NCBI RefSeq assembly: GCF_016864375.1
Contig: NZ_CP069356.1
Coordinates: 682,001 to 746,000 of the forward strand
Direction: 5' to 3'
DNA length: 64,000 nucleotides
Source: Microvirga sp. VF16
GTDB taxonomy: Bacteria > Pseudomonadota > Alphaproteobacteria > Rhizobiales > Beijerinckiaceae
In this document: piece after piece, positions 51,010 to 59,898 of the stretch
Numbering within the stretch: position 1 is the first letter of the stretch
How the letters are laid out: each line of letters opens with the position of its first letter
Notes under the pieces: generated by a model
What the model was told of the DNA's origin: nothing
The model's input: the letters and a program-made list of their open reading frames with translations, nothing else
Databases searched by the model: none
Translations under genes and position numbers: made by a program

Positions 51010-52035
51010 ATGGGAGAGGTTAGCATGATTGGCTTGGATCTGGCGAAGAGCGTGTTCCAAGTGCACGGTGCCGATGCATCCGGAGCGGTTCTATTTCGCA
51101 AGAAGCTGCGGCGGCATCAGGTTCTTACGTTCTTTGCTGGCCGACCACCCTGCACGGTGGCGATGGAGGCCTGCGGCAGCGCTCACCATTGGGCCCGTGA
51201 AATCGGCCGGCTCGGGCATGCGGTCCGGCTGATCCCGCCGGCTTACGTGAAGCCTTTCGTCAAGCGCCAGAAGAACGACGCTGCCGATGCTGAGGCGATC
51301 TGCGAGGCGGCCCAGCGCCCGACCATGCGCTTCGTGGCTCCCAAGAGCGAGCAGGCTCAAGCCGCCGCTGTCGTGTTCCGGGCGCGCGATCTCCTGGTGA
51401 AGCAGCGAACCCAGATCATCAATGCTTTGAGGGGACATCTGGCCGAGTTCGGCATCGTGGTGCCGAAAGGGCCAGCTCACGCCCCGCACCTCGTGCGGGC
51501 TGTCGAGGATATGGCAGAACCGATCCCGGAGCTCGCTCGACCGATCCTTCAGATGCTGGTTGAGGCGCTCCATCGGTTGGACGAGCAGATCACATATCTG
51601 GATCGCGAGATTGCCGAGAGGGCTAAGAGAGATGAGACGGCGCGTCGGCTGATGACCATTCCTGGTGTGGGCCCAGTCACTGCGGTGGCATTGGCGGCGC
51701 TTGCCCCACCCGCTGAGACCTTCAAGCGCGGACGGGACTTTGCCGCCTGGGTGGGACTCACGCCCCTGCAGCATTCGACCGGCGGCAAGCAGAAGCTCGG
51801 CGCCACCTCGAAGATGGGCGAGCGGACGCTGCGGCGCTTGCTGATCCTTGGCGCCAGCGGCGTCTTACGCTGGGCGGCCCGCAACGGAGTTCCGGCAGGG
51901 TCGTGGCTTGCACGAATGCTGGCCCGCAAGCCGCCGATGCTGGTGCGGGTGGCCTTGGCCAATAAGATGGCTCGCGTCATCTGGGCCTTGATGGCCAGGG
52001 GCGGGATCTACCGAGCTCCGGCCGTGAGCGTATAA
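51010..52035 (+). CDS. IS110-family (IS1111 group) transposase, type D, copy 1
   Basis: 341 residues. The DEDD domain shows MIGLDLAKSVFQVHG, VAMEACGSAHHWAR and KRQKNDAADAEAICEA. Then TIPGVGPVTAVALAAL and the C-terminal WVGLTPLQHSTGGKQKLGATSKMGERTLRRLLILGAS with the catalytic-type Ser. The start is the ATG at 51010, six bases after GGGAGG; GTG/ATG codons in the same frame upstream overlap the element end and are less likely. It is identical in protein sequence to the copy at 56606-57631 (minus). Confidence 0.92.
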   Translation: MGEVSMIGLDLAKSVFQVHGADASGAVLFRKKLRRHQVLTFFAGRPPCTVAMEACGSAHHWAREIGRLGHAVRLIPPAYVKPFVKRQKNDAADAEAICEAAQRPTMRFVAPKSEQAQAAAVVFRARDLLVKQRTQIINALRGHLAEFGIVVPKGPAHAPHLVRAVEDMAEPIPELARPILQMLVEALHRLDEQITYLDREIAERAKRDETARRLMTIPGVGPVTAVALAALAPPAETFKRGRDFAAWVGLTPLQHSTGGKQKLGATSKMGERTLRRLLILGASGVLRWAARNGVPAGSWLARMLARKPPMLVRVALANKMARVIWALMARGGIYRAPAVSV

Positions 52036-52222
52036 GCGCTCGCGTCTGTGGGGCGGTTGGGGCGGAGGAAGGTCGAAGGAGAGAGATGGCGCAACGGTCG
52101 ATGAAACGGGAGCAGGAAAACCAGTGTGCAACAACGCGCCTTGAGCGCGCCGCCTTGAATTGGACCTGATCCGCGAACTCCATCCGGGCCCGCGGCATGT
52201 GAATGGCCGCAGATGAGGCCGT

Positions 52223-53640
52223 ACACATGGCTTATGTGGACGGCCCCCGCCTCGCAAGAAGATTTCGGCATGGTTTGATCGGATCGCTTGCGGTCATATG
52301 TCCGGCCTTTCATTGCAGTCACACATGACCGCTGGCCAAGATGGCGTCCGCTCTGTGAGTTCCCAACAGCACCGCGGCCTCGCCAGACCACAGTCATGTG
52401 CGGAGTGTCTCACCGTCTGGATCGATCGATCACACCATCTGCTCGCTTCCTTGCAAGGTCCGACACCAGCTCAACACGAGAGCGCTTGAAGGGTTCTCAT
52501 GTCGGGCTGATCTCTACACAGCGCACGCCGCTGCCGATACTGACGCTGGGGCTTTGTAGCTCTCCCCTGTCACCATCAGCTTCCAGGCAATGCGGGCGAT
52601 CTTGTTGGCCAGCGCCACGGCAACCAGCTTGGGCGGCTTGCGCTGGAGCAACGCCACCAGCCACGGCGAAGGCGGCGCACTCTGGCCGCGCCGCAACTGC
52701 CGGATGACAGCAGTCGCCCCGACCACCAGCACGCTGCGCAGGGCCTCGTCACCGGCCCGCGTGATCACCCCATGCCGCACCTTGCCGGCGGTGGAATGAT
52801 CCTTCGGGGTCAAGCCAAGCCAGGCGGCAAAGTGGCGGGCCGAGCGAAAGGCCTCGGGTGCAGGCGTCTTCATCACCAACATCGCAGCGCCGATCGGACC
52901 CACCCCAGGAATCCTGGCCAAGCGTCGGCTGATCTCATGGGCGCGGTGCCAAGCCATGAGGCGATCTTCAATCTCCTCCAATCGGGCCTGCAGCTGCGCA
53001 TACTCCGTGGCCTGCATCGCAAACAGCTCCCGGGCGAGAGCCGGCAAGGTCTCCTCGGTTTTGACCCGCTCCAGCAGAGGCTCGATCCGGCACAGCCCCT
53101 TAGGGGCAATGAGCCCGAACTCCGCCGCATAGCCGCGGATCACGTTGACCAGCTGGGTGCGCTGCCGGATCAAGCGATCGCGCACGCCCACCAGCATCAA
53201 GGCCGCCTGCTGGTCGGCTGTTTTGACCGGCACGAAGCGCATGGTGGGCCGGCTCATCGCCTCGCAGATCGCCTCGGCATCAGCCGCATCGTTCTTGCCA
53301 CGCTTGACGTACGGCTTGGCCAATTGCGGCGCGATCAGCTTCACCTGGTGCCCTAACGACTGCAGAAGGCGCGCCCAATGGTGCGAGCCCCCACAGGCTT
53401 CAAGGGCAACTACGGTGGGCGGAAGCTTGCCAAAGAAGGTGATCAGATCCTGGCGCCGCAGCTTCTTGCGCAGCACCGGCTCCTCGGCGGCATTCACGCC
53501 GTGCAGTTGGAAGACGTGCTTTGACGTATCCATTCCGATGCGGATAATCTGGTCCATGGACGGTCTCCTGTGACTGAGATCTGCAACGACCTCATTCTGG
53601 CACAGCGATGCCGTAAGGGGGCCGTCCACTCCAACAGCAC
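52223..53640 (-). mobile_element. IS1111-type element, copy 2 of 3
   Basis: Same 1,418-bp unit as 45114-46531 and 55001-56418, inverted. It abuts the right end of the type D element: the sequence outside its right end (GGCCGTACACATGG... on the plus strand, left side) belongs to type D. Confidence 0.85.
52514..53557 (-). CDS. IS110-family (IS1111 group) transposase, copy 2
   Basis: 347 residues, the same protein as the copy at 45197-46240 (DEDD residues in GMDTSKHVF, ALEACGG, KNDAADAE; Ser domain intact). The ATG at 53557 is the match of the chosen start in the other copies. A longer frame to 53629 only adds translation of the element end. Presumably active and able to act on all three copies. 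Confidence 0.93.
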   Translation of the reverse strand: MDQIIRIGMDTSKHVFQLHGVNAAEEPVLRKKLRRQDLITFFGKLPPTVVALEACGGSHHWARLLQSLGHQVKLIAPQLAKPYVKRGKNDAADAEAICEAMSRPTMRFVPVKTADQQAALMLVGVRDRLIRQRTQLVNVIRGYAAEFGLIAPKGLCRIEPLLERVKTEETLPALARELFAMQATEYAQLQARLEEIEDRLMAWHRAHEISRRLARIPGVGPIGAAMLVMKTPAPEAFRSARHFAAWLGLTPKDHSTAGKVRHGVITRAGDEALRSVLVVGATAVIRQLRRGQSAPPSPWLVALLQRKPPKLVAVALANKIARIAWKLMVTGESYKAPASVSAAACAV

Positions 53641-53776
53641 TCGCCGACGCGCTCCACCACTCCAGAAGATTCTTCTTGCGTCACCACGGGCGTCCACACA
53701 TGTTGCAGCACTCGCCGACGCGCTCCACCACTCCAGAAGATTCTTCTTGCGTCACCACGGGCGTCCACACATGTTG
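53635..53776 (+). repeat. 71-bp tandem duplication, left arm
   Basis: Two direct copies (53635-53705 and 53706-53776) beginning CAGCACTCGCCGACGCGCTCC. Each contains CGTCCACACATGTTG, similar to IS1111-type ends. The same pair occurs inverted at 54865-55006. Confidence 0.88.
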
Positions 53777-53778
53777 CA

Positions 53779-54862
53779 CGGATCCGTTAGTGCACGCATC
53801 GAACGCTCTGCTAAACCGATTTCAGGCGATGCGGATGGACTTCGGGCGTCCAAGTTCAAGCATGCGGTTCAAGGCATAAACGGCAATAGCGACCTCGGTG
53901 GCGCGCCGGGATTCCGCCCGTGAGCGTAAGCTGTCTCTCATCACTCGTTTGATGCGACTTACTGCGGTCTCCACCAAAGCACGGCGATTTTAACCTGACA
54001 CCTTTTGCCAGCCCATGCGTCCATGCTCAGCAATGCTTTGGAGATGCTGGTCGCGCTGGGTCGGAGTGGTCTCCACATCCTCGCTCGGCACTGCGGTTGA
54101 TCGAGGTGGGACGATCACATCAGCATCAGGGTAGTGCTTGGCGACAGTGTCGTAGACGCCGATTTGGTCGTAGGCACCATCACCAGTGAACGAGCCGAGT
54201 GGAGCTGCGATCTGGTCGAGCAAGGGGGCGACCTGCGAGCCGTCATCGACATCGCTCGTGGTCAGCTCTGAGGCGAGGATCTGTCCGGTCTCGGCATCAA
54301 CTCCAATGTGCAGCTTTCGCCAGGCGCGGCGTCTCCGGGCCCCGTGCTTCTCGGCCAACCACTCGCCAGGTCCACATAGCCGCAGGCCCGTGCTGTCCAT
54401 CAGCAGGTGAAGCGGTCCTCCGGAGCTTGGACATAGCTTCGGGATCTCCAGAGTCTCGGCGCGGCGGCTTAGGGTTGAATGATCCGGCACCGCCAGATCA
54501 AGGCCAAGCAGCGTCACGATTGAGCCGATCAGCCCCTCGGTCTGCCGCAGCGCCAGCCGGAACACCGCCCGCAGGGTCAGGGCTGTCCTGATCGCCAGGG
54601 TCGAGTAATGCGGTTGACCACCGCGTGTCCTGCGGGGCTCAGCGCGCCAGGCGGCAATGGCTTGCTCGGTGAACCAGACCGTGAGCCTGCCCCGCTGGCG
54701 CAAGGCCGCATCGTACTCCGCCCAGTTCATCACCCGGTACCGCTGCTTCGGAATGCGGTGACGGCGAGCGGCATTGGCTTTGAAGGGCACGGTGGAAATC
54801 TTTGGTCAGAAGCCGAACTGGCCTCTATGCTACCCAGCCGCGGTTACCAATTCGCTCATCCA
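53779..54862 (-). mobile_element. IS5-family (IS903-like) element at the centre of the inverted repeat
   Basis: The unique 1,084 bp between the arms. The outermost bases continue as imperfect inverted repeats (TGTTGCACGGAT at left, TGTTGCATGGAT as reverse complement at right), so the true IS5 termini probably reach a few bases into the arms. It carries one transposase pseudogene. Confidence 0.65.
53822..54790 (-). pseudogene. IS5-family transposase with an in-frame stop
   Basis: It starts MPFKANAARRHRIPKQRYRVMNW. It has the DDE residues in LLMDSTGLRLCG (first Asp) and GDGAYDQIGVYD (second Asp). A TAA at 53990 interrupts GWQKVSG-stop-NRRALVETAVSRIKRVM; family members read SGYNRRALVET, so a Tyr codon has become a stop. 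The frame then stays open to TGA at 53822, carrying the catalytic Glu. A single base change would restore a full-length protein. Confidence 0.85.
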
Positions 54863-54864
54863 TG

Positions 54865-55006
54865 CAACATGTGTGGACGCCCGTGGTGACGCAAGAAGAA
54901 TCTTCTGGAGTGGTGGAGCGCGTCGGCGAGTGCTGCAACATGTGTGGACGCCCGTGGTGACGCAAGAAGAATCTTCTGGAGTGGTGGAGCGCGTCGGCGA
55001 GTGCTG
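54865..55006 (-). repeat. 71-bp tandem duplication, right arm
   Basis: Inverted counterpart of 53635-53776; two direct copies of the same 71-bp unit. Confidence 0.88.
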
Positions 55007-56418
55007 TTGGAGTGGACGGCCCCCTTACGGCATCGCTGTGCCAGAATGAGGTCGTTGCAGATCTCAGTCACAGGAGACCGTCCATGGACCAGATTATCCG
55101 CATCGGAATGGATACGTCAAAGCACGTCTTCCAACTGCACGGCGTGAATGCCGCCGAGGAGCCGGTGCTGCGCAAGAAGCTGCGGCGCCAGGATCTGATC
55201 ACCTTCTTTGGCAAGCTTCCGCCCACCGTAGTTGCCCTTGAAGCCTGTGGGGGCTCGCACCATTGGGCGCGCCTTCTGCAGTCGTTAGGGCACCAGGTGA
55301 AGCTGATCGCGCCGCAATTGGCCAAGCCGTACGTCAAGCGTGGCAAGAACGATGCGGCTGATGCCGAGGCGATCTGCGAGGCGATGAGCCGGCCCACCAT
55401 GCGCTTCGTGCCGGTCAAAACAGCCGACCAGCAGGCGGCCTTGATGCTGGTGGGCGTGCGCGATCGCTTGATCCGGCAGCGCACCCAGCTGGTCAACGTG
55501 ATCCGCGGCTATGCGGCGGAGTTCGGGCTCATTGCCCCTAAGGGGCTGTGCCGGATCGAGCCTCTGCTGGAGCGGGTCAAAACCGAGGAGACCTTGCCGG
55601 CTCTCGCCCGGGAGCTGTTTGCGATGCAGGCCACGGAGTATGCGCAGCTGCAGGCCCGATTGGAGGAGATTGAAGATCGCCTCATGGCTTGGCACCGCGC
55701 CCATGAGATCAGCCGACGCTTGGCCAGGATTCCTGGGGTGGGTCCGATCGGCGCTGCGATGTTGGTGATGAAGACGCCTGCACCCGAGGCCTTTCGCTCG
55801 GCCCGCCACTTTGCCGCCTGGCTTGGCTTGACCCCGAAGGATCATTCCACCGCCGGCAAGGTGCGGCATGGGGTGATCACGCGGGCCGGTGACGAGGCCC
55901 TGCGCAGCGTGCTGGTGGTCGGGGCGACTGCTGTCATCCGGCAGTTGCGGCGCGGCCAGAGTGCGCCGCCTTCGCCGTGGCTGGTGGCGTTGCTCCAGCG
56001 CAAGCCGCCCAAGCTGGTTGCCGTGGCGCTGGCCAACAAGATCGCCCGCATTGCCTGGAAGCTGATGGTGACAGGGGAGAGCTACAAAGCCCCAGCGTCA
56101 GTATCGGCAGCGGCGTGCGCTGTGTAGAGATCAGCCCGACATGAGAACCCTTCAAGCGCTCTCGTGTTGAGCTGGTGTCGGACCTTGCAAGGAAGCGAGC
56201 AGATGGTGTGATCGATCGATCCAGACGGTGAGACACTCCGCACATGACTGTGGTCTGGCGAGGCCGCGGTGCTGTTGGGAACTCACAGAGCGGACGCCAT
56301 CTTGGCCAGCGGTCATGTGTGACTGCAATGAAAGGCCGGACATATGACCGCAAGCGATCCGATCAAACCATGCCGAAATCTTCTTGCGAGGCGGGGGCCG
56401 TCCACATAAGCCATGTGT
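55001..56418 (+). mobile_element. IS1111-type element, copy 3 of 3
   Basis: Same unit as 45114-46531, in the same orientation. It carries the intact transposase 55084-56127 and the exact 13-bp subterminal inverted repeats. Confidence 0.85.
55084..56127 (+). CDS. IS110-family (IS1111 group) transposase, copy 3
   Basis: 347 residues, the same protein as at 45197 and 52514. The ATG at 55084 is preceded by AGGAGA. The DEDD and C-terminal Ser domains are complete. Its orientation is opposite to copy 2, so copies 2 and 3 point away from the central IS5 element only in the sense of their non-coding right ends; recombination between them would invert the centre. Confidence 0.93.
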   Translation: MDQIIRIGMDTSKHVFQLHGVNAAEEPVLRKKLRRQDLITFFGKLPPTVVALEACGGSHHWARLLQSLGHQVKLIAPQLAKPYVKRGKNDAADAEAICEAMSRPTMRFVPVKTADQQAALMLVGVRDRLIRQRTQLVNVIRGYAAEFGLIAPKGLCRIEPLLERVKTEETLPALARELFAMQATEYAQLQARLEEIEDRLMAWHRAHEISRRLARIPGVGPIGAAMLVMKTPAPEAFRSARHFAAWLGLTPKDHSTAGKVRHGVITRAGDEALRSVLVVGATAVIRQLRRGQSAPPSPWLVALLQRKPPKLVAVALANKIARIAWKLMVTGESYKAPASVSAAACAV

Positions 56419-56605
56419 ACGGCCTCATCTGCGGCCATTCACATGCCGCGGGCCCGGATGGAGTTCGCGGATCAGGTCCAATTCAAGGCGGCGCGCTCAA
56501 GGCGCGTTGTTGCACACTGGTTTTCCTGCTCCCGTTTCATCGACCGTTGCGCCATCTCTCTCCTTCGACCTTCCTCCGCCCCAACCGCCCCACAGACGCG
56601 AGCGC

Positions 56606-57631
56606 TTATACGCTCACGGCCGGAGCTCGGTAGATCCCGCCCCTGGCCATCAAGGCCCAGATGACGCGAGCCATCTTATTGGCCAAGGCCACCCGCACCA
56701 GCATCGGCGGCTTGCGGGCCAGCATTCGTGCAAGCCACGACCCTGCCGGAACTCCGTTGCGGGCCGCCCAGCGTAAGACGCCGCTGGCGCCAAGGATCAG
56801 CAAGCGCCGCAGCGTCCGCTCGCCCATCTTCGAGGTGGCGCCGAGCTTCTGCTTGCCGCCGGTCGAATGCTGCAGGGGCGTGAGTCCCACCCAGGCGGCA
56901 AAGTCCCGTCCGCGCTTGAAGGTCTCAGCGGGTGGGGCAAGCGCCGCCAATGCCACCGCAGTGACTGGGCCCACACCAGGAATGGTCATCAGCCGACGCG
57001 CCGTCTCATCTCTCTTAGCCCTCTCGGCAATCTCGCGATCCAGATATGTGATCTGCTCGTCCAACCGATGGAGCGCCTCAACCAGCATCTGAAGGATCGG
57101 TCGAGCGAGCTCCGGGATCGGTTCTGCCATATCCTCGACAGCCCGCACGAGGTGCGGGGCGTGAGCTGGCCCTTTCGGCACCACGATGCCGAACTCGGCC
57201 AGATGTCCCCTCAAAGCATTGATGATCTGGGTTCGCTGCTTCACCAGGAGATCGCGCGCCCGGAACACGACAGCGGCGGCTTGAGCCTGCTCGCTCTTGG
57301 GAGCCACGAAGCGCATGGTCGGGCGCTGGGCCGCCTCGCAGATCGCCTCAGCATCGGCAGCGTCGTTCTTCTGGCGCTTGACGAAAGGCTTCACGTAAGC
57401 CGGCGGGATCAGCCGGACCGCATGCCCGAGCCGGCCGATTTCACGGGCCCAATGGTGAGCGCTGCCGCAGGCCTCCATCGCCACCGTGCAGGGTGGTCGG
57501 CCAGCAAAGAACGTAAGAACCTGATGCCGCCGCAGCTTCTTGCGAAATAGAACCGCTCCGGATGCATCGGCACCGTGCACTTGGAACACGCTCTTCGCCA
57601 GATCCAAGCCAATCATGCTAACCTCTCCCAT
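56606..57631 (-). CDS. IS110-family (IS1111 group) transposase, type D, copy 2
   Basis: 341 residues, identical in protein sequence to 51010-52035. The DEDD motifs (MIGLDLAKSVFQVHG, MEACGSAHHWAR, KNDAADAEAICEA) and the C-terminal GLTPLQHSTGGK domain are intact. The start is the ATG at 57631. Confidence 0.92.
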   Translation of the reverse strand: MGEVSMIGLDLAKSVFQVHGADASGAVLFRKKLRRHQVLTFFAGRPPCTVAMEACGSAHHWAREIGRLGHAVRLIPPAYVKPFVKRQKNDAADAEAICEAAQRPTMRFVAPKSEQAQAAAVVFRARDLLVKQRTQIINALRGHLAEFGIVVPKGPAHAPHLVRAVEDMAEPIPELARPILQMLVEALHRLDEQITYLDREIAERAKRDETARRLMTIPGVGPVTAVALAALAPPAETFKRGRDFAAWVGLTPLQHSTGGKQKLGATSKMGERTLRRLLILGASGVLRWAARNGVPAGSWLARMLARKPPMLVRVALANKMARVIWALMARGGIYRAPAVSV

Positions 57632-57903
57632 GGACGCCTCCCTTAAGTGGTGTTCAACACCTCCACTGTGGCACACTGAGGCCGTTGGGGGCGTCCACAC
57701 CATCAAGGCGTCCTGGCAGCCCTGATCAGTTCATTCGCGCAATCGGATACTGCCCACGAACCCTGGAATCCAATCGCCGCCTGATCAAACGGCATTGTTC
57801 AGGGCCGACTAATTAGGGATTATCGGGCATTGCTGCTTAATCATGCGGGCTATGACCACATCCGAGCGGGTTCAACAGGATCTCCGTGACCCGCTTTGGT
57901 CTC

Positions 57904-59487
57904 CTATGGTTGGGCACAGCTGAAACTGGCAGCCTCGTCCAGGTTCCCAGCACCGGAGTACTTCGCTACCTGCGGATACGGGCACAGCGGGCGGGCTCGC
58001 ACGACCTGAGAGCTTGCCATCTGGCGGGCCTGAATACTCTCGGGTGCCTTGCCGGTCTCGACCCAGTTGATGAGTGGCGTCATGGCGTCAAACCGATCCG
58101 GGCCAAATCCGCCGCGGCAGTGGAACATGCCAGGCACCATAAATAGGCGATAGAAGTTACTTGTTCGCTCCTCGCCCATGGTTCGGCGGACTCGCTCGTA
58201 GTAGTTCACGCCCATCATCGGGTTCAGGGCAGGATCAGCCCAACCGAAGTACGTGATGAGGCGCCCACCGCGCTTTTCGAACTCGGACAGATCCGGGTTG
58301 TTGGCATCGAGGATCTCCCGGATCCGGGTAATCGGCTCGACATCCTTGTCGAAGTTGAACTGCTTCCAATCCAGGTTGGGCTGCGACGTCGGAGCGCTCG
58401 CAAAGTACTTCAGGAAGCTTTCACCATAGGCGAACTGCCGGCTCTTGGCCCCTTCGGTGACGATCCACTCTTTCCAGCCACTCGCGCCGCTGGCATCCGC
58501 CGGCTCCGCACCCGGAAGCTGGCCCGGGAAGATGACCTCGCCCTTACTCTTCACGCCACCGTAGATCGTCTCGAGCGTCTCGACCTGGGCTTGGGTGAAG
58601 CACTGATCACCGGTTTGGCCCTCGGTGCATTTCGACAGGTCCTGAGCTGGGTTGAACGTGCATTGGCGTGGGTCAGCCAACAGACCATCCTTGGCACCGT
58701 CCACGGCGTCGCACTTGTCCAGCACGGCCTTGGCGATCACAGGAAGCTGCCGGAGGGAAATCGGCGCCTTGGCCAGTGCCTGAGCGTTCCACACGCCCCA
58801 GAGCTGGGTTCCAGTGAAATCGAGCACCGGGGCGCCGGCGAGAATACCGTCGAAGTCGCCCGGGTAGCGCTGGGCCGACATCAGGCCCTGACGCCCACCC
58901 GTGGAGCAGCCATCCCAGTAGGAGTAGGCGGGAGGACGATCATAGTAGGCCCGGATCAGGTCCTTGGCCCTGGTGACGGTCACGTGGACCCCGCGCGAAG
59001 CATAGTCCACCAGCTTGCCGAGATTGTTCTCCGCAAAGCTGCCGAGCGGTTGGGCGCGGGCATCGTGGCCGCTGTTCTGCTGGCCCACGGCAAAGCCCTG
59101 CCGCAGAGCGGCGTTGCGGGTGTCCTGCCGGCTGGCTTCCGCCAGGCTCTCGCCGGCATAGCCACCATTGCCGAACATGTAGAGCCGCCGGTTCCAGGCA
59201 TCCGGCAGAGTGATTTCGAACTGGACCTCCGGCTGGATCATGCCCGTGACCTGACAGTGGGCAGGGTGCTGGTCGGTCGCCTCGGCATGTCTCGCTTTGA
59301 GGTAGGACACCTCTGGGAGCACCAATCGCTCGATGGCCGTGCAGGCCATCTGCGGGGACACCGGCGTCGAGCGAAAGGGGGCATCGGGCGGTGTCGCGGT
59401 AAAGCTGGAGGCGTTCTGTGCGTGAGCCGGGATGATGCCGATCCAAAGCACCGCGGTGGCCAGAAGCGGGCGTTCAAAGGCATTCAT
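57904..59487 (-). CDS. Tannase / feruloyl esterase family protein
   Basis: 527 residues, exported: the signal peptide ends near IPAHAQ (residue 24). The tannase family hallmark is visible: the nucleophile elbow YSYWDGCSTGGRQGLMSAQRYP with the Cys-Ser pair near residue 195-202, the catalytic Asp region (YFGWADPALNP) and the His-Cys pair in VPGMFHCRGGFGP, giving the CS-D-HC disulfide-linked triad. It hydrolyses ester bonds of gallate- or hydroxycinnamate-type compounds in the periplasm or outside. It is divergent from the LysR gene by 411 bp, the usual layout for LysR-controlled catabolic genes. Nothing is missing in the frame. Confidence 0.9.
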   Translation of the reverse strand: MNAFERPLLATAVLWIGIIPAHAQNASSFTATPPDAPFRSTPVSPQMACTAIERLVLPEVSYLKARHAEATDQHPAHCQVTGMIQPEVQFEITLPDAWNRRLYMFGNGGYAGESLAEASRQDTRNAALRQGFAVGQQNSGHDARAQPLGSFAENNLGKLVDYASRGVHVTVTRAKDLIRAYYDRPPAYSYWDGCSTGGRQGLMSAQRYPGDFDGILAGAPVLDFTGTQLWGVWNAQALAKAPISLRQLPVIAKAVLDKCDAVDGAKDGLLADPRQCTFNPAQDLSKCTEGQTGDQCFTQAQVETLETIYGGVKSKGEVIFPGQLPGAEPADASGASGWKEWIVTEGAKSRQFAYGESFLKYFASAPTSQPNLDWKQFNFDKDVEPITRIREILDANNPDLSEFEKRGGRLITYFGWADPALNPMMGVNYYERVRRTMGEERTSNFYRLFMVPGMFHCRGGFGPDRFDAMTPLINWVETGKAPESIQARQMASSQVVRARPLCPYPQVAKYSGAGNLDEAASFSCAQP

Positions 59488-59898
59488 GCGCGTTCCTCTC
59501 CCGTAGCCGCGGCCATCACTGCCGCTTGCGCGTATCTGGGAGGAAAGAGGTTAGAGGACCGGGTGTTCTTCTCAATGGATCAAATAGGCATTGCGTTGGA
59601 CGAACCGCACATTCGGTTGGGGCTTATAGCGATACCGATCGAAGCAGAGAGCTCTGACTGTTCGAAAGATCGTCCGCGACCTTCATGGATGATCCAAATG
59701 GCCCCTAAGGGTCATCGCTTAGCAAGAGATTGCTCTTATCCCAGCGTCCCGCATCGGGGGATGAGCGGACATTCCTTAAGCCAACTCTATGCCGTCCTTT
59801 GACCCAGAGGAGATCTTAGAAAGATCTTGGTGTCCAGCTAGCTTGGGCTTTCTTGGGTCGGTTCTTGCACCTGAGGCCGCATTGACGAATATGGGCCA
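59488..59898. other. Divergent tannase-LysR region
   Basis: 411 bp without a gene. A LysR operator (T-N11-A type) would be expected here, but I cannot single one out with confidence. Confidence 0.4.

Larger units (their letters stand above)
50932..53778 (+). repeat. Left arm of a 2,847-bp inverted repeat
   Basis: Every coordinate of this arm pairs with the right arm (54863-57709) so that the sum is 108641. The open frames and their lengths match exactly and the stretches I compared letter by letter agree. Contents: a type-D IS110-family transposase (51010-52035, plus), the IS1111-type copy 2 (52223-53640, minus) and a 71-bp tandem duplication at the inner end. Confidence 0.92.
54863..57709 (-). 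repeat. Right arm of the 2,847-bp inverted repeat
   Basis: Mirror image of 50932-53778. Contents: the 71-bp tandem pair (54865-55006), IS1111-type copy 3 (55001-56418, plus) and type D transposase copy 2 (56606-57631, minus). Confidence 0.92.

Noticed and set aside
53635..53776. A CRISPR array
   Set aside because: Only two adjacent 71-bp copies with no spacer between them and no cas genes.
58591..59802. A 403-residue plus-strand open frame over the tannase gene
   Set aside because: It overlaps the clearly coding tannase on the other strand and has no family pattern; long antisense frames are expected in high-GC genes.
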